Positions 1 to 8,892 of a DNA stretch of 20,945 nucleotides are shown here, in pieces. The stretch's first letter is position 1; each line of letters starts with the position of its first letter. The notes beneath the pieces were generated by a model, which was not told the DNA's origin, searched no databases, and worked only from the letters and a program-made list of their open reading frames with translations. The translations under genes and the position numbers were made by a program. Origin of the DNA: Folioceros fuciformis (Eukaryota > Anthocerotophyta > Anthocerotopsida > Anthocerotales); contig JBNGIO010003304.1 in assembly GCA_049999805.1 (NCBI GenBank), positions 1 to 20,945 on the forward strand, given 5' to 3'.

Positions 1-357
1 CCTACAGTGGCTTTGTCTAGTACAGAAGCTGAATACAGAGGCGCAGCAATGGCAGCGTGTGAAGTGACTTGGATTTGTAAGTTACTCGGAGATTTTGGAT
101 TGCAGGTCAATGACAAGGTTGTTATCTACTGTGACAATCTTAGCAGCATACAGTTGGCGCGAAACCCAGTGTTTCATGCCAGGACAAAACACATTGAAAT
201 ACATTATCATTTTCTTCGCGAAAGGATTTTATCTGGAGCTATTGATCTTGTGTATGTCAACACAGACGAGCAGATAGCCGATATATTTACTAAGCCAATG
301 GGAGCAGAGAAGCTGAAGAAATTCCGAGCTATGTTAGGCGTACACATGCTATGTTGA
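1..357 (+). pseudogene. Ty1/copia retrotransposon, RNase H C-terminal fragment (5' cut by window edge)
   Basis: This is the last ~118 codons of a copia-type polyprotein, open from base 1 to the TGA at 355-357. The RNase H signature is intact: LSSTEAEY near the start, YCDN in the middle, the TKHIEIHYHF block, and the terminal DEQIADIFTKPM followed by the LGV tail. These carry the acidic and histidine residues expected of RNase H, which removes the RNA strand during reverse transcription. A purine-rich tract (361-370) and a TGTTGAG LTR-like start follow directly, the normal copia order of RNase H, polypurine tract and 3' LTR. The rest of the element lies outside the window, so whether it is intact cannot be judged; the visible part has no internal stop. 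Confidence 0.9.
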
Positions 358-360
358 GCT

Positions 361-370
361 CGAGGGGGAG
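361..370 (+). other. Polypurine tract of the copia element
   Basis: After one leading C, bases 362-370 are all purine (GAGGGGGAG) and are followed at once by TGTTGAG. This is the typical copia plus-strand priming site just upstream of the 3' LTR. Confidence 0.7.
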
Positions 371-658
371 TGTTGAGTTATCGAGCTCTATATGAGCTAA
401 ACTCATGTGGTGTTAGTTATCCCAGTTGGGTTCATACTAGACTAGTTCTAGTTATTAGTGAACTTAGGATAGTGTAGATTATCCCATATTGAACCTGGAA
501 GTTGTGTAGCCCTACATGTACTACTTAAATGGAGACCTCGGACCTCCATAGTAAGACAGTGGTGATGTGTATTGTTTTCATGGTTGTGATCATCAATACC
601 ACCCTCTCTTCTCTCCTCTCCTACACTTGCACGTAGACTGGAGTCGATCCTATTGACA
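371..658 (+). repeat. Putative copia 3' LTR
   Basis: The segment begins TGTTGAG directly after the polypurine tract and could end at TTGACA (653-658), which gives TG...CA ends about 288 bp apart with imperfect inverted termini. What follows (661-673, TGGTTCTAGTGCC) resembles the plant copia primer-binding sequence TGGTATCAGAGCC at 9 of 13 positions, which is why I place the end here. A second candidate end, CAACA near 845, would make the LTR about 475 bp. No second LTR copy is in the window to settle it. Confidence 0.45.
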
Positions 659-899
659 CTTGGTTCTAGTGCCTCATGACCTATCTTCTGCTGAGGATCA
701 TGACGAACATGCTCCCCCTGCAACCATCTTCGAAACGCTAAAATTCTACAGTTTGACCGACCTTGTGTTGTGACTAAACATGACACACGCTCCAAATATT
801 TATCAAAATAGTCGATTCCCTCTTCAATTTTTTTCTCCAACAACATCTTGTGTCTTTAGAAACCATTAACAATTTGGATCAAAAGTTTGGAAACCAACT

Positions 900-1803
900 G
901 CTCATCGACCTAACTCAGAGTTCAAGAGTGTGCAAGGCCAATTGGCTTGTCTCATCCTATTTTTTCGCTCCCTGTATGAGTCGTCATCCAAGCTCTACTA
1001 TCAACACAGCCCGGCCATTAAGAGGGTCTTAGTTTTTTATTCAACGAAGGGCACAAGGAAAGGGGATCCGCTCAAGTGCTCTTTCCATCATGGCGCATTT
1101 TCGAGAGTTGTCTTCTATTGCCTTAACATTTTGAGAATGCCTTTTCCCTTCTGTGGTCGATGACACTCAAATTCTTGGGCTAGGAGCCATAGTCAAAGCA
1201 ACCTTTGGTCTCTTCTCCTCGAAGCTCTTTAAGGTGAGGAAGAGGTTTAAGCTATCTAAATGCAAGGTTTGGCTCTCGTTAGGCATTATTCCACCCTTCT
1301 GCTTCACTATTTGAGGTGTAAGAGGATATCACCTACTTACATGGACTGAGACTCTTAGGAGTTCTTGTGAAACCTTCTAATTTTGTTTACAAGTTTGTGG
1401 ATGCGGCTTTCGATGAAGATTTGGCTCATATCAAGGACCTCTCACACATTAGTGACCCTTATATTGTGTTTGGTATTTTTTCTTCCTCCTTTGCGTAGCG
1501 ACTAGGTTATCTTACTAGAACTGTTACGCTTTCTCCAACTTTCTTATTAAGTCTTAGGATGTTGTATAATCAAGTTATGCAAGCACTTGGAGACATCATA
1601 GGTTCCGACACCTTTGACTTTGCCATTGGTGATTTGGCCTAGAAACAGGCTTCCTTGCTAGTTGCCTTTTGGGGGTGTTGGCCTTTTGGGTCATGGAGGC
1701 CTATGTCCCAACTGCCTTCCTCGGTAACAAGGCCCTCTCGACTCCAATTTTGGCCTCTCGTTTTCTACTTCAAGATATCAATGGGCTTTGTTCTTTAAAG
1801 TTG
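900..1803 (+). pseudogene. Degenerate LINE-type reverse transcriptase
   Basis: The coding homology is spread over several frames. From about 930 the frame reads QGQLACLILFFRSLYESS, then the GTRKGDPL block that matches the conserved G(T/S)RQGDPL motif of non-LTR reverse transcriptases. It shifts frame to VDDTQILG at 1156-1179, the equivalent of the catalytic (A/V)DDT box. Further pieces follow: RLLGVLVKPSNF, a DPYIVFGIF block near 1460, SPTFLLSLRM near 1530, and PTAFLGNKALSTPILASRF near 1708-1765. The order agrees with the long RT ORF of this plant and algal LINE family. Several frameshifts and stops (for example after 1490 and near 1640) show it is dead. The 5' part of the ORF and the endonuclease are not recognisable here. 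Confidence 0.7.
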
Positions 1804-1832
1804 TATTTCAAGTGTTGAGAACAGGTTTTCCC

Positions 1833-2048
1833 TTTACAAGTGTCTCTTAGGCTAGAATCCACAGAAGGGTCCGTAACAACCACATCAGCAAAACAAACAT
1901 GTTTCCTCGTGAAAAAAACATTGGTTGTAAGTGAAACCCTGTTGTGCAAAGTATATAAACACTCCTTATATGGAAGGAGTCCACATTCCTTAGCCATGGA
2001 GAATGTGACATCCCAAACTACATCATGGGTAGAAATGTATTGATCTCG
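1833..2048 (-). pseudogene. Inverted fragment of LINE ORF2 C-terminal end
   Basis: On the minus strand an open stretch reads STHDVVWDVTFSMAKECG, then NRVSLTTNVFFTRKHVCFAD and VVVTDPS. I recognise the pattern HDA..DV.FS.A.E.GL...E, RRVD..(I/V)TR..RTLADVV(V/I)DPTR, which closes the C-terminal end of the same LINE family whose RT lies next door on the plus strand. The piece is only about 70 residues and has no start of its own. Its opposite orientation means either an inversion of the element's 3' end or a second, head-to-head insertion. The match rests on remembered family patterns, not on a search. Confidence 0.5.
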
Positions 2049-2090
2049 ATAGCACAATTTGCCAGGTGGGATAGGTGTCAACAATGGCAA

Positions 2091-2629
2091 CCCCAGAATT
2101 GCATGTAGAGAGAAGAAAAGCCAAGGGGTGGGCCAAACCTAAGGGGAATCTCATCATAGTGGCAAAAGCTGTTAGTGCAATTCGAAACTTTTGGATGTAA
2201 GATCAAACCAAAAGCCAAGAGCTTGCTTCTTTACTTGAACAAGAGTAACTAAAAGCTTAAGAAGACATGGGGATGGATGAGTTCATGACAAGGGCTCTTA
2301 ATGCTTGGCCATATTGCTTTTCCAGGAGGGAGGCCTAAAAACCTCTAAACCCCTCTTTAGAAAAGAAGGTTTATCAAGGATTGTGCAAGGAGTATTGTTG
2401 TTATAGAAATGGGGTTCTTCCTCTTTCCTTAGTGCTAGCCTTCAAAATTTTGGGAGTAGTAGGTAGTTTCGAGAGTCATATTAGAAGGGGCCTAATCTTC
2501 ATAGTGCATGCCTCCTTTAAATTTCTTACATCCACTTGATATTTTTCTCTTAGTAGTGATGCGTACAATTTCGGCTATTCAGCACCCTCGTTTTTTATGA
2601 TCATATGAATGGCATTCTTGTCACTTAGG
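2091..2629. other. No gene recognised (TE-derived flank)
   Basis: No open frame with recognisable protein similarity is seen. The stretch lies between a LINE fragment and a MULE-like transposase relic and is probably decayed transposon sequence. Confidence 0.5.
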
Positions 2630-2846
2630 TTCTAACCAAGGCTAGGGAAGGCAATGATATTGTAGCATGGTCACATGCACTAAAGGACAAATTGCAAGGG
2701 ATTGACTGTATGTAGATGTTATGTGCTTTCTTGATTGATGATTGCAAAGGAGAGAGAACTATTATAAGGCAAGTGTTCGGGAAGGAGTGGCTTGTGTTTT
2801 TGTGTTTGTAGCATGTGAGAAGAGTTTGGTTACAAAATTTGCTAAA
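2630..2846 (+). pseudogene. MULE-like (MuDR/SWIM-type) transposase relic
   Basis: One frame reads VAWSHALKDKLQGIDC, then CAFLIDDCKGERTIIRQVFG, and then FLCL-stop-HVRRVWLQNLL. This fits the plant MULE transposase pattern W...L..K......F(I/M)DD...E...I..VF......LC.WHVRRAW.KNL, with the DD of the catalytic core and the C..H segment. The Trp codon of LCLWHV is mutated to TAG, and another stop occurs just after the DC of GIDC. No other parts of a transposase or terminal inverted repeats were found, so this is a short dead fragment of a DNA transposon. Confidence 0.55.
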
Positions 2847-2873
2847 GATTCTCACATGCCACAAACACAAAAA
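2797..2873. repeat. Inverted repeat inside the transposase relic
   Basis: The arm 2797-2820 (TTTTTGTGTTTGTAGCATGT and four more bases) pairs with 2850-2873 with one mismatch over 24 bases, around a 29-base spacer. A neighbouring segment (TTTGGTTACAAAATTTGC, 2825-2842) also reappears inverted as GCAAATATGTAACCAAGCT at 2876-2894. The minus-strand arm codes for an intact LFLCLWHVR, whereas the plus-strand arm has the stop. Confidence 0.8.
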
Positions 2874-3193
2874 TAGCAAATATGTAACCAAGCTCTTTTA
2901 ACATGCCACAACTGTAAGGAAAGCAAGGACACTCTTAGAGAGAGCAAGAGGACGACATGAAGAGAAGTAGGGACTGTTAATTCAATAGCCTATTGTAACA
3001 ATTATAATTTGGTTTGGGTGTTCATCATGGGATCCTTAACTAATCCAACTTGTTGGCCAAATGCTACAACAGGACGGGGTAACAAGAGATCATGGTTCCC
3101 AATCCATAAGAGGAGTGAGAGTACTCCTATGTAACAACAAAAGCTGCACTGGGGTTGAGAAAATGGTGTGCTGCACAGGTAATGGCACTGTAG

Positions 3194-3436
3194 GAGGCCA
3201 TGGATGTGCTCACCAACATGGGCGAACCCTATGCCAACATGTTGTTTTTCATGATCTCAGGATACACTAACCTTAGGAAACCTTGTAAGGCCATACAATT
3301 GTATGATGACATGCATAGGCTAGGAGTGAAGTTAGATGGTCATGACTTTATAGCTGCCTTGTAGGCTTCCACATTTGTGGTCAACTTCGAAATGGAAAGA
3401 AAAGTTAATTGTGATGTGTTGCAAAATGGCAACTAA
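3194..3436 (+). pseudogene. PPR gene relic (S-P-L motif fragment)
   Basis: Eighty codons in one frame align with the early PPR motifs of the intact genes in this window. They read EAMDVLTNMGEPYANMLFFM, then KAIQLYDDMHRLGVKLD, then HDFIAAL, and ERKVNCDVLQNG. Gene 1 has EAMDVFTRVGKPDAFLW, EAIQLYHEMRRSGVKAD, HVFSAALQAC and GRKVHCDVLHTG at the same places. A TAG (3362-3364) replaces the Gln codon of ALQAC, and TAA ends the frame at 3434-3436. Flanks are not alignable by eye. It is an old, heavily diverged member of the same PPR family, separated from the cluster by about 1.5 kb of AT-rich DNA. Confidence 0.8.
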
Positions 3437-3940
3437 TGAACCATGCATGAGTACAATATCTAGGGGCACAATACAACACTCGCTAATGTTGCCAAACTTG
3501 CACTTGTAGTCAAGTTCCTATAAATCATGTTCACCAAGGCTCTTTATAGCGTGATGTCGAAAGAAGGTCATCACCTAAGAAAGAAAAAGAAACCCATTGG
3601 TGTGATTGTAGTAAGCTTTTGTACAAGACTTGATAAGTAGTGAGAATTCCTTACCCATGGCCCTATCGGCCTCTAGAGCAAGGGAAAAAAAAATGTGATC
3701 ATCATGTAGAGTGAACCTAAGGGAAATAAAATTGTCAACCTGAGGGAAATAAAATTGTGATTGTCATGTAGAGTGAACCTTGCTTGTTGCACCTCTCAAC
3801 CCAAAAATAGCCCCAAAGTATACATCAATAGCCTACAAGTTTATTTGTTTTTAGTGAATGTGGAGACTCTATACAAATGCCAAAAGTGTAATACAGGTAT
3901 AGCCTACATTGAAATATTGATATGAGTAGCTGAGTAGGCC

Positions 3941-4076
3941 ACTACTTTGCATATAGAGTAACCATGTAGAACATACTACTTTGCATATAGAGTAACCATG
4001 TAGAACATACTACTTTGCATATAGAGTTACCATGTAGAATATACTACTTTGCATATAGAGTAACTATGTAGAACAT
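3941..4076. repeat. 34-bp tandem repeat, four copies
   Basis: Four head-to-tail copies of a 34-bp unit begin ACTACTTTGCATATAGAG at 3941, 3975, 4009 and 4043. Copies 1 and 2 are identical; copies 3 and 4 carry one or two substitutions. The repeats stop at 4076. Confidence 0.95.
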
Positions 4077-4550
4077 TGATTTGAAGTAAAACTCTTATAT
4101 GGAATAATTTGTAGGACCTTTTATTTTGTACTAGTCAAGGAATGATGGGGACTCCAATCCACATCAACATCTTTTTCTTTTGTATTTCATATGTTTTACA
4201 TGAATATATATTAAACTTACCAAAAAAATATATATTATACTCTTCTATGTCACTAGCTCTACCTTAATACTATATAGAGTTTTTTTTTTTCTTGTAACAT
4301 AAGCAAGGTTGTGGGCTGCCAATTGATCCGCATACCCCTTTATTTTTAGGATCTTGTTTACATGGGATATTTCTTCAGTTTGTGGTCAATTTACATACAC
4401 TTTTAATTTAGGGCTTTTGTTTTTAGGGTTCCTATATGTGGGAGAACTTTCTTCGTAGGAGCATACACCATTGAAAAATCACACGCACACTCATTGTGTT
4501 CATACCCTTTTATGTTTCACAAAAAGCACACTCTCCTATTGAAAAACGGG

Positions 4551-4621
4551 CACACTCGTATTAAAAAATGACTCTCATATGCAACCGGACACACTCGTAT
4601 TAAAAAATGACACTCATATGC
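4551..4621. repeat. 32-bp direct repeat, two copies with 39-bp spacing
   Basis: CACACTCGTATTAAAAAATG plus 12 more bases occurs at 4551-4582 and 4590-4621 with a single difference (ACTCTC versus ACACTC). The two copies are separated by seven bases. Confidence 0.9.
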
Positions 4622-4957
4622 GATTGGTGCAATGAATTGTGTATTCCACACGTCCCATTATTTTGAGGGCCCCTTGAACACCGTTTCTCTTGCTATGGAG
4701 CGACTGAGTTTCCACCAGCTCCTCAAATAAACTTTCGATCGGTGTCTCGGGGTAGACCCTTCCGGACAATGACGTTCGGTGGGTTGTCCATTTGTTTAAC
4801 CTCTGGAAGATACATAGAAGGGTTCATCCGGGTTTCCCATTTTGTTGTTGTTTTTAGGTTAAAGGATGAAATTAAGCGACCGTATTTAGTCCGAACAGGA
4901 CACAATTTAAATTCTGTGCGATGACACGCGTCCGGCCCCGGCTAGTACTCTGTAACC

Positions 4958-7894
4958 TCACGGTCGACCCTTACAACTGCAAGAACCAGCTGCGAATCGA
5001 TGCACACGATACCCATCCCTTACAACAATGTGTCTCTGTTCAAGCCTTGACATGATCTCCGTGGAACTGTGACAGTCACTGCACATGCGAAGATTCTTTG
5101 TTACTACAAGAGGTGTCCCACTCGGCGTGTTCAACAGACCGAACGCCAGAGCCAACTTCTCAGCATGCCCGCAAAGAGCATCTTCCTTTTGCCTCTCAGC
5201 AAGTGGCTTCAAAACCAACTTCGTGTGAGGTACGTGGCCTCCTTCCTGCTTCACACGGGCATTGATGCTCTTTACCTTAAGAGCAACCTCATCTGTCTTT
5301 TCTCCTACCACAAATGTATGTACCTGCTCCTTCACCTCAATACCTGCCACTGCCGGTTTCTTGTTAGCTCCTGCGGCCTTTCTCTGTTTCTCGATCCTCT
5401 CCACATCGCTCCACCTACCTGCATCTGCGTAGGAATTGGCCATGAGCACGTACGTGGGAGCCTGACCGGGATCCAATTCAACAAGCGTTTCGAAGCACAG
5501 GGTTGCCCTCTCTATATCCCCATGGCTTTTGCAGGCATTGAGCAAAGACGTCAATCCGACAACATTCTTTTCGCCATCACATGATGACAGCATATTCTCT
5601 GCCTCGTCTAAACGGCCTGCACGCCCCAGAAGGTCAACCATGCAATTGTAATGCTCGATACCAGGTTCGATGCCATGCTGTTCGGCCATGGAATCAAAGA
5701 GCTTGCACCCCTCATGCACCAGTCCCCCGTGACTGCATGCTACTAAAAGGGAAGTAAAAGTAGCACCATCAGGCACAATCCCAGCCGCTAGCATCTCCTC
5801 AAAACAAGCTAGTGCGTTGTGGCCTTCGTCACAAGTGCCATACCCAGATATCAGGGCATTCCAGGTCACCGCATCCTTTGAAACAAGGCTGTCAAACACC
5901 TGCCTCGCATCTTCGAGTTCGCCACATTTTGCATACATGTCCACAAGGCAGGTGCCCACAAGTAAATTACCTAGCAGCTCTCTTTCCACAATCTGTGAGT
6001 GCAGCTGCCTGCCCTTCTGTAATGCACCAGCGCTCGCACAGGCCTTCAGAAGGCAAGCTAATGTGACGTGGTCAGCCACAATCAGGCCCTCCTGTTCCAT
6101 TCGTCCGTGCACGACAAGCGCCTCTTGGCTGAGCCCTTGATTTGTATACCCCGTAATCAGGGCAGTCCATGTTTCCACGGTCTTTGAGGCCAAGTTGTCA
6201 AAAGCTCCACGAGCACTGTCCATATCGCCACATTTTCCGTACATGTCCACCAGACAGGTGCCAATCAGTGGATTATGTAGCAGTCCTTGTTCCACGATCT
6301 GTGAGTGCAGCTCCTTGCCCTCCTGTAACGCACCAGTGGCTGCACAAGCCTTCAGAAGGCAGGCAAAGGTAACATGGTTAGCCAAAAGCAGGCCCTCTTG
6401 CACCATTTGCCCATACAGAACAAGCGCTTCTTTACCAAGCCCTTGCTGTGTATAACCAGATATGAGGACTGTCCAAATAACCACATCCTTCGTGTCCAAA
6501 CTGTCAAAAACTCTGCGAGCATCTTCCAGTTCGCCACATTTTGCATACATGTCCACCAGGCAGGTTCCAACCAGTAAATTATCCCGCAGTCCTCTTCCTA
6601 CAATCTGCGAGTGCAGCTGTTTGCCCCTCTGTAACGCACCAGTGCTTGCACAGGCCCTCAGAAGACTCGCAAAAGTAACATCGTTAGCCAGATTCAAGCC
6701 CTCTTGCTCCATTTGTCCATAAACAACAAGCGCCTCTTCGGAGAGGCCTTGCTGTGCATATCCAGCAAGTAGGGCTGTCCACGTCACCACATCCTTCGTG
6801 ACCATGCTGTCAAAAACCCGGCACGCATCCTCCAGTTGGCCACATTTTGCATACATGTCCACCAGGCAGGTGCCAAGAAACAAGTTCAGAGGAATGCCAG
6901 TGTGCAGCACATCACAGTGCACTTTTCTACCAGAATCCAAGTCGGCAGCAACTGCACAAGCCTGAAGGGCAGCGGAAAAGACATGGGCATCCGCCTTCAC
7001 ACCAGACCTGCGCATCTCATGGTACAGTTGTATGGCCTCGGCTGGTTTCCCACCTTTAACATGCGCGGAGATAATGGAAACCCACAAGAAGGCATCTGGT
7101 TTGCCAACCCTGGTGAAAACATCCATGGCCTCCTGAAGCCTGCCTGCACCCGCATACAAGCGCACGAGATGGTTTCCTAAGTATGCATTTGTGTGGTATC
7201 CAAGTTTGATGATGAGGTCATGAAGTCGTTGCCCCAGAACTAAGTCCTTGTTAGCTGTGCACATTTTCAGGACAGTATAAAAGAGAGAGTGAGGCATACT
7301 ACAGCCCGTGTGCGCCATGGATTCCAGGGCTCCCACGGCCTCAGCAAGCTTCCCTTGCTGACATAAGGCGCGCACGGTTACAGCCGACACTTGGCCCGAT
7401 TCTGATCCTGCATACCTGCAAGGCTCAGGCTTATCCCACGAGCTCGACTTGCAACATGGAGAGGCAGCATGAGCCATGTGCATATCCAAGGAAAGCAGCT
7501 GCTCATCCACCCATGCTGGCTTGAAAACATTGTTTAACCAGAGGACCTCGCCGCCGGACCCCTTACGCCGGAAGTCAGGCCAATGCGAGCTCTTTTTATG
7601 TCGCCTGTTATCCCACCACATGCCAGGGTCCAGGAAAAATTCCTGCCATAACATCTCCTGCTGCTGGTGCCGACCATCGATAGACAATCCTTTCACACCC
7701 ACACCCATTCTCGAAAGTGGAAGTGGAAGTGGAAGTAATGGATTGTTTAAACTGCTGCACCTGTATACGGAGGGGTGGTTTATTCCCGCCCCTTGACTCC
7801 ATGAGGTGAGATGAGCGGGAGTTCTCCCTAGAATTCCTGTACGCTGAGCAGTTTCCTGGGTCCACAACGAATCTGGTTGCCATAGTGTGGCCAT
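4958..7894 (-). CDS. PPR gene 1: PDF motif, 18 PPR motifs, E1-E2, DYW:KP deaminase (candidate organellar RNA editing factor)
   Basis: A single open frame of 978 codons. The start is at 7894 (MATLWQPD), chosen because the same MxTxWQ start recurs in both paralogues; an in-frame ATG four codons upstream is possible. Residues ~82-134 form an OSB-like PDF motif (MWWDNRR, PDFRRKGS, VLWLNN, KPAWVDEQL). Residues ~170-750 hold about 18 PPR motifs in P-L-S triplets, then E1 and E2. The end is a DYW-type cytidine deaminase fold of the KP class: KPAVAGIEV (5345-5359 for KPAVA), catalytic HAEK, zinc ligands in CSDCH, VHRF and CSC, and terminal GRP. Family members bind organellar transcripts base by base and edit one pyrimidine; the KP class is linked to U-to-C editing. 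Organellar targeting is inferred, since the N-terminus is not a textbook transit peptide. The PPR and deaminase calls are firm; the target and editing direction are inference. Confidence 0.93.
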   Translation of the reverse strand: MATLWQPDSLWTQETAQRTGILGRTPAHLTSWSQGAGINHPSVYRCSSLNNPLLPLPLPLSRMGVGVKGLSIDGRHQQQEMLWQEFFLDPGMWWDNRRHKKSSHWPDFRRKGSGGEVLWLNNVFKPAWVDEQLLSLDMHMAHAASPCCKSSSWDKPEPCRYAGSESGQVSAVTVRALCQQGKLAEAVGALESMAHTGCSMPHSLFYTVLKMCTANKDLVLGQRLHDLIIKLGYHTNAYLGNHLVRLYAGAGRLQEAMDVFTRVGKPDAFLWVSIISAHVKGGKPAEAIQLYHEMRRSGVKADAHVFSAALQACAVAADLDSGRKVHCDVLHTGIPLNLFLGTCLVDMYAKCGQLEDACRVFDSMVTKDVVTWTALLAGYAQQGLSEEALVVYGQMEQEGLNLANDVTFASLLRACASTGALQRGKQLHSQIVGRGLRDNLLVGTCLVDMYAKCGELEDARRVFDSLDTKDVVIWTVLISGYTQQGLGKEALVLYGQMVQEGLLLANHVTFACLLKACAATGALQEGKELHSQIVEQGLLHNPLIGTCLVDMYGKCGDMDSARGAFDNLASKTVETWTALITGYTNQGLSQEALVVHGRMEQEGLIVADHVTLACLLKACASAGALQKGRQLHSQIVERELLGNLLVGTCLVDMYAKCGELEDARQVFDSLVSKDAVTWNALISGYGTCDEGHNALACFEEMLAAGIVPDGATFTSLLVACSHGGLVHEGCKLFDSMAEQHGIEPGIEHYNCMVDLLGRAGRLDEAENMLSSCDGEKNVVGLTSLLNACKSHGDIERATLCFETLVELDPGQAPTYVLMANSYADAGRWSDVERIEKQRKAAGANKKPAVAGIEVKEQVHTFVVGEKTDEVALKVKSINARVKQEGGHVPHTKLVLKPLAERQKEDALCGHAEKLALAFGLLNTPSGTPLVVTKNLRMCSDCHSSTEIMSRLEQRHIVVRDGYRVHRFAAGSCSCKGRP
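7493..7651 (-). other. OSB-like PDF motif encoded in PPR gene 1
   Basis: The block LWQEFF..P.MWWDNR..KKS...PDFRRK.SG.EVLWLN...KPAWVDEQL resembles the ~50-residue PDF motif of plant organellar single-stranded-DNA-binding (OSB) proteins, where it binds single-stranded nucleic acid. Agreement covers the WWDNR, PDF, (G)E.LW and P.WV positions in the right order and spacing. It lies before the first PPR motif. Confidence 0.7.
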
Positions 7895-8298
7895 ATTACC
7901 AAGCAAAGCACCACTCTGGGAACACGAGACTGGGGAGGTTGAGGCAGGATTTCATGTGAATGGCTGGCATCAACCAGGGGGCATGAGCTCTTCTGCATCA
8001 TGCACTCCTCCCCTTCCAAAACACAGACACTTGCAAGGCAGCCATGGAACTACCTCTTATCGGTAACGTGACTCGGGAGCTGGTAGCCATGAGGAAGACC
8101 CTGTTGCGGGAATTAGGGGGCCGGGCCAGCCTTTCCAGCTAAATCGTGAATGACATACAATACTACACAGTATGTACTTATTTTACCCTCACCTCACTGG
8201 AGCATTTCATGACCAACGAACGAGACGCTAAGGGGGCAACGCTACCGAGATGCGCATCCTTCATGACCCAACGAACCGGCTGCTAACTGTATCATGGC
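7895..8298. other. Upstream region of PPR gene 1
   Basis: No gene is seen. The stretch must contain the promoter and 5' UTR of gene 1 on the minus strand; I could not pick a convincing TATA box or initiator. Confidence 0.5.
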
Positions 8299-8590
8299 AG
8301 CATGGGCACAGAGGATGTGGTGGGACGGAATGCCCTGCCCTGATATCTTTGTATGCCCAGCGATAAGCACCCGGCCCGAACGTCCTTTCTCTGTTATTCG
8401 GAGACATGGAGAGAGACAAGTCTCACGTGTTTTCTTTATGCTCGGCTTCTCAAGGGGTGGTGGAAGCAGTGGTGCCTTACAGGCGGGCAGCTCGCTGAGG
8501 ACTTGGGGAAGCCTGCTGGAGACCTTTCTGGTGGGAATCTGCGTGGACATGTCTGCCTCCAAAAGTGGTGATCTGAATGAAAGAAGATGC
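8299..8590 (+). pseudogene. PPR relic (P-L-S triplet) between genes 1 and 2
   Basis: Antisense to both flanking genes, this segment aligns with one P-L-S triplet of the cluster. It begins SMGTEDVVGRNAL (paralogues: SMGTKDVVTWNAL), continues after a frame change with FGDMERDKSHVFSLC (paralogues: YGQMEREGL..HVTFACLL), and after another with SSGALQAG (STGALQKG). It ends with FLVGICVDMSASKSGDLNER (VVGTCLVDMYAKCGDLEDAR). Stops and frameshifts lie between the pieces, so nothing functional is encoded. A poly-T run follows at 8599-8610. It shows that an additional plus-strand paralogue once lay here. Confidence 0.7.
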
Positions 8591-8892
8591 ACGCTGGACT
8601 TTTTTTTTTTTAACCAAGGCCACAAAGAACATGGTTACGTGATCACATAGAGAAACGAAGTTTGCTAGAAATGCGCACCAAGGCCTCTGGTAGACGCGCT
8701 TGTTGTGTGTGAGCGCACATGGAGGGGCGAAAGGCCAAATTGTAGTTGAATTTGTTCAAGCACTTTTTCCAACGAAGTAACCACTGACTCCTGCACCTTT
8801 TACCTCCCACCCCCAACCCCACCCCAAAGAAAGAAAGGGCCTCAGCTTCCCCCCTTCAAATTTGAGAGCACATTGCTTCCCAATCTTAGTGT
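8591..8892. other. 3' flank of PPR gene 2
   Basis: No gene is seen. The stretch carries a T run (8599-8610) and a C/A-rich tract around 8800-8840. It is downstream of gene 2, which is transcribed leftwards. Confidence 0.5.

Larger units (their letters stand above)
3437..4957. other. AT-rich intergenic stretch
   Basis: No coding region is supported here. It holds two short direct-repeat systems (described separately), and a near-repeat of CATGTAGAGTGAACCT at 3703-3718 and 3764-3779 bracketing two copies of GGGAAATAAAATTGT. The last 200 bases are the 3' flank of gene 1, which is transcribed leftwards. Confidence 0.6.

Noticed and set aside
448-846. 132-codon minus-strand frame beside the copia fragment
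   Set aside because: It runs antisense through the LTR and leader region and resembles no protein; the copia structure explains the sequence better.
3500-3600. Possible second copia RNase H tail (MFTKALYSVMSKEG)
   Set aside because: Only the FTKAL pentapeptide fits and the preceding RNase H blocks are absent.
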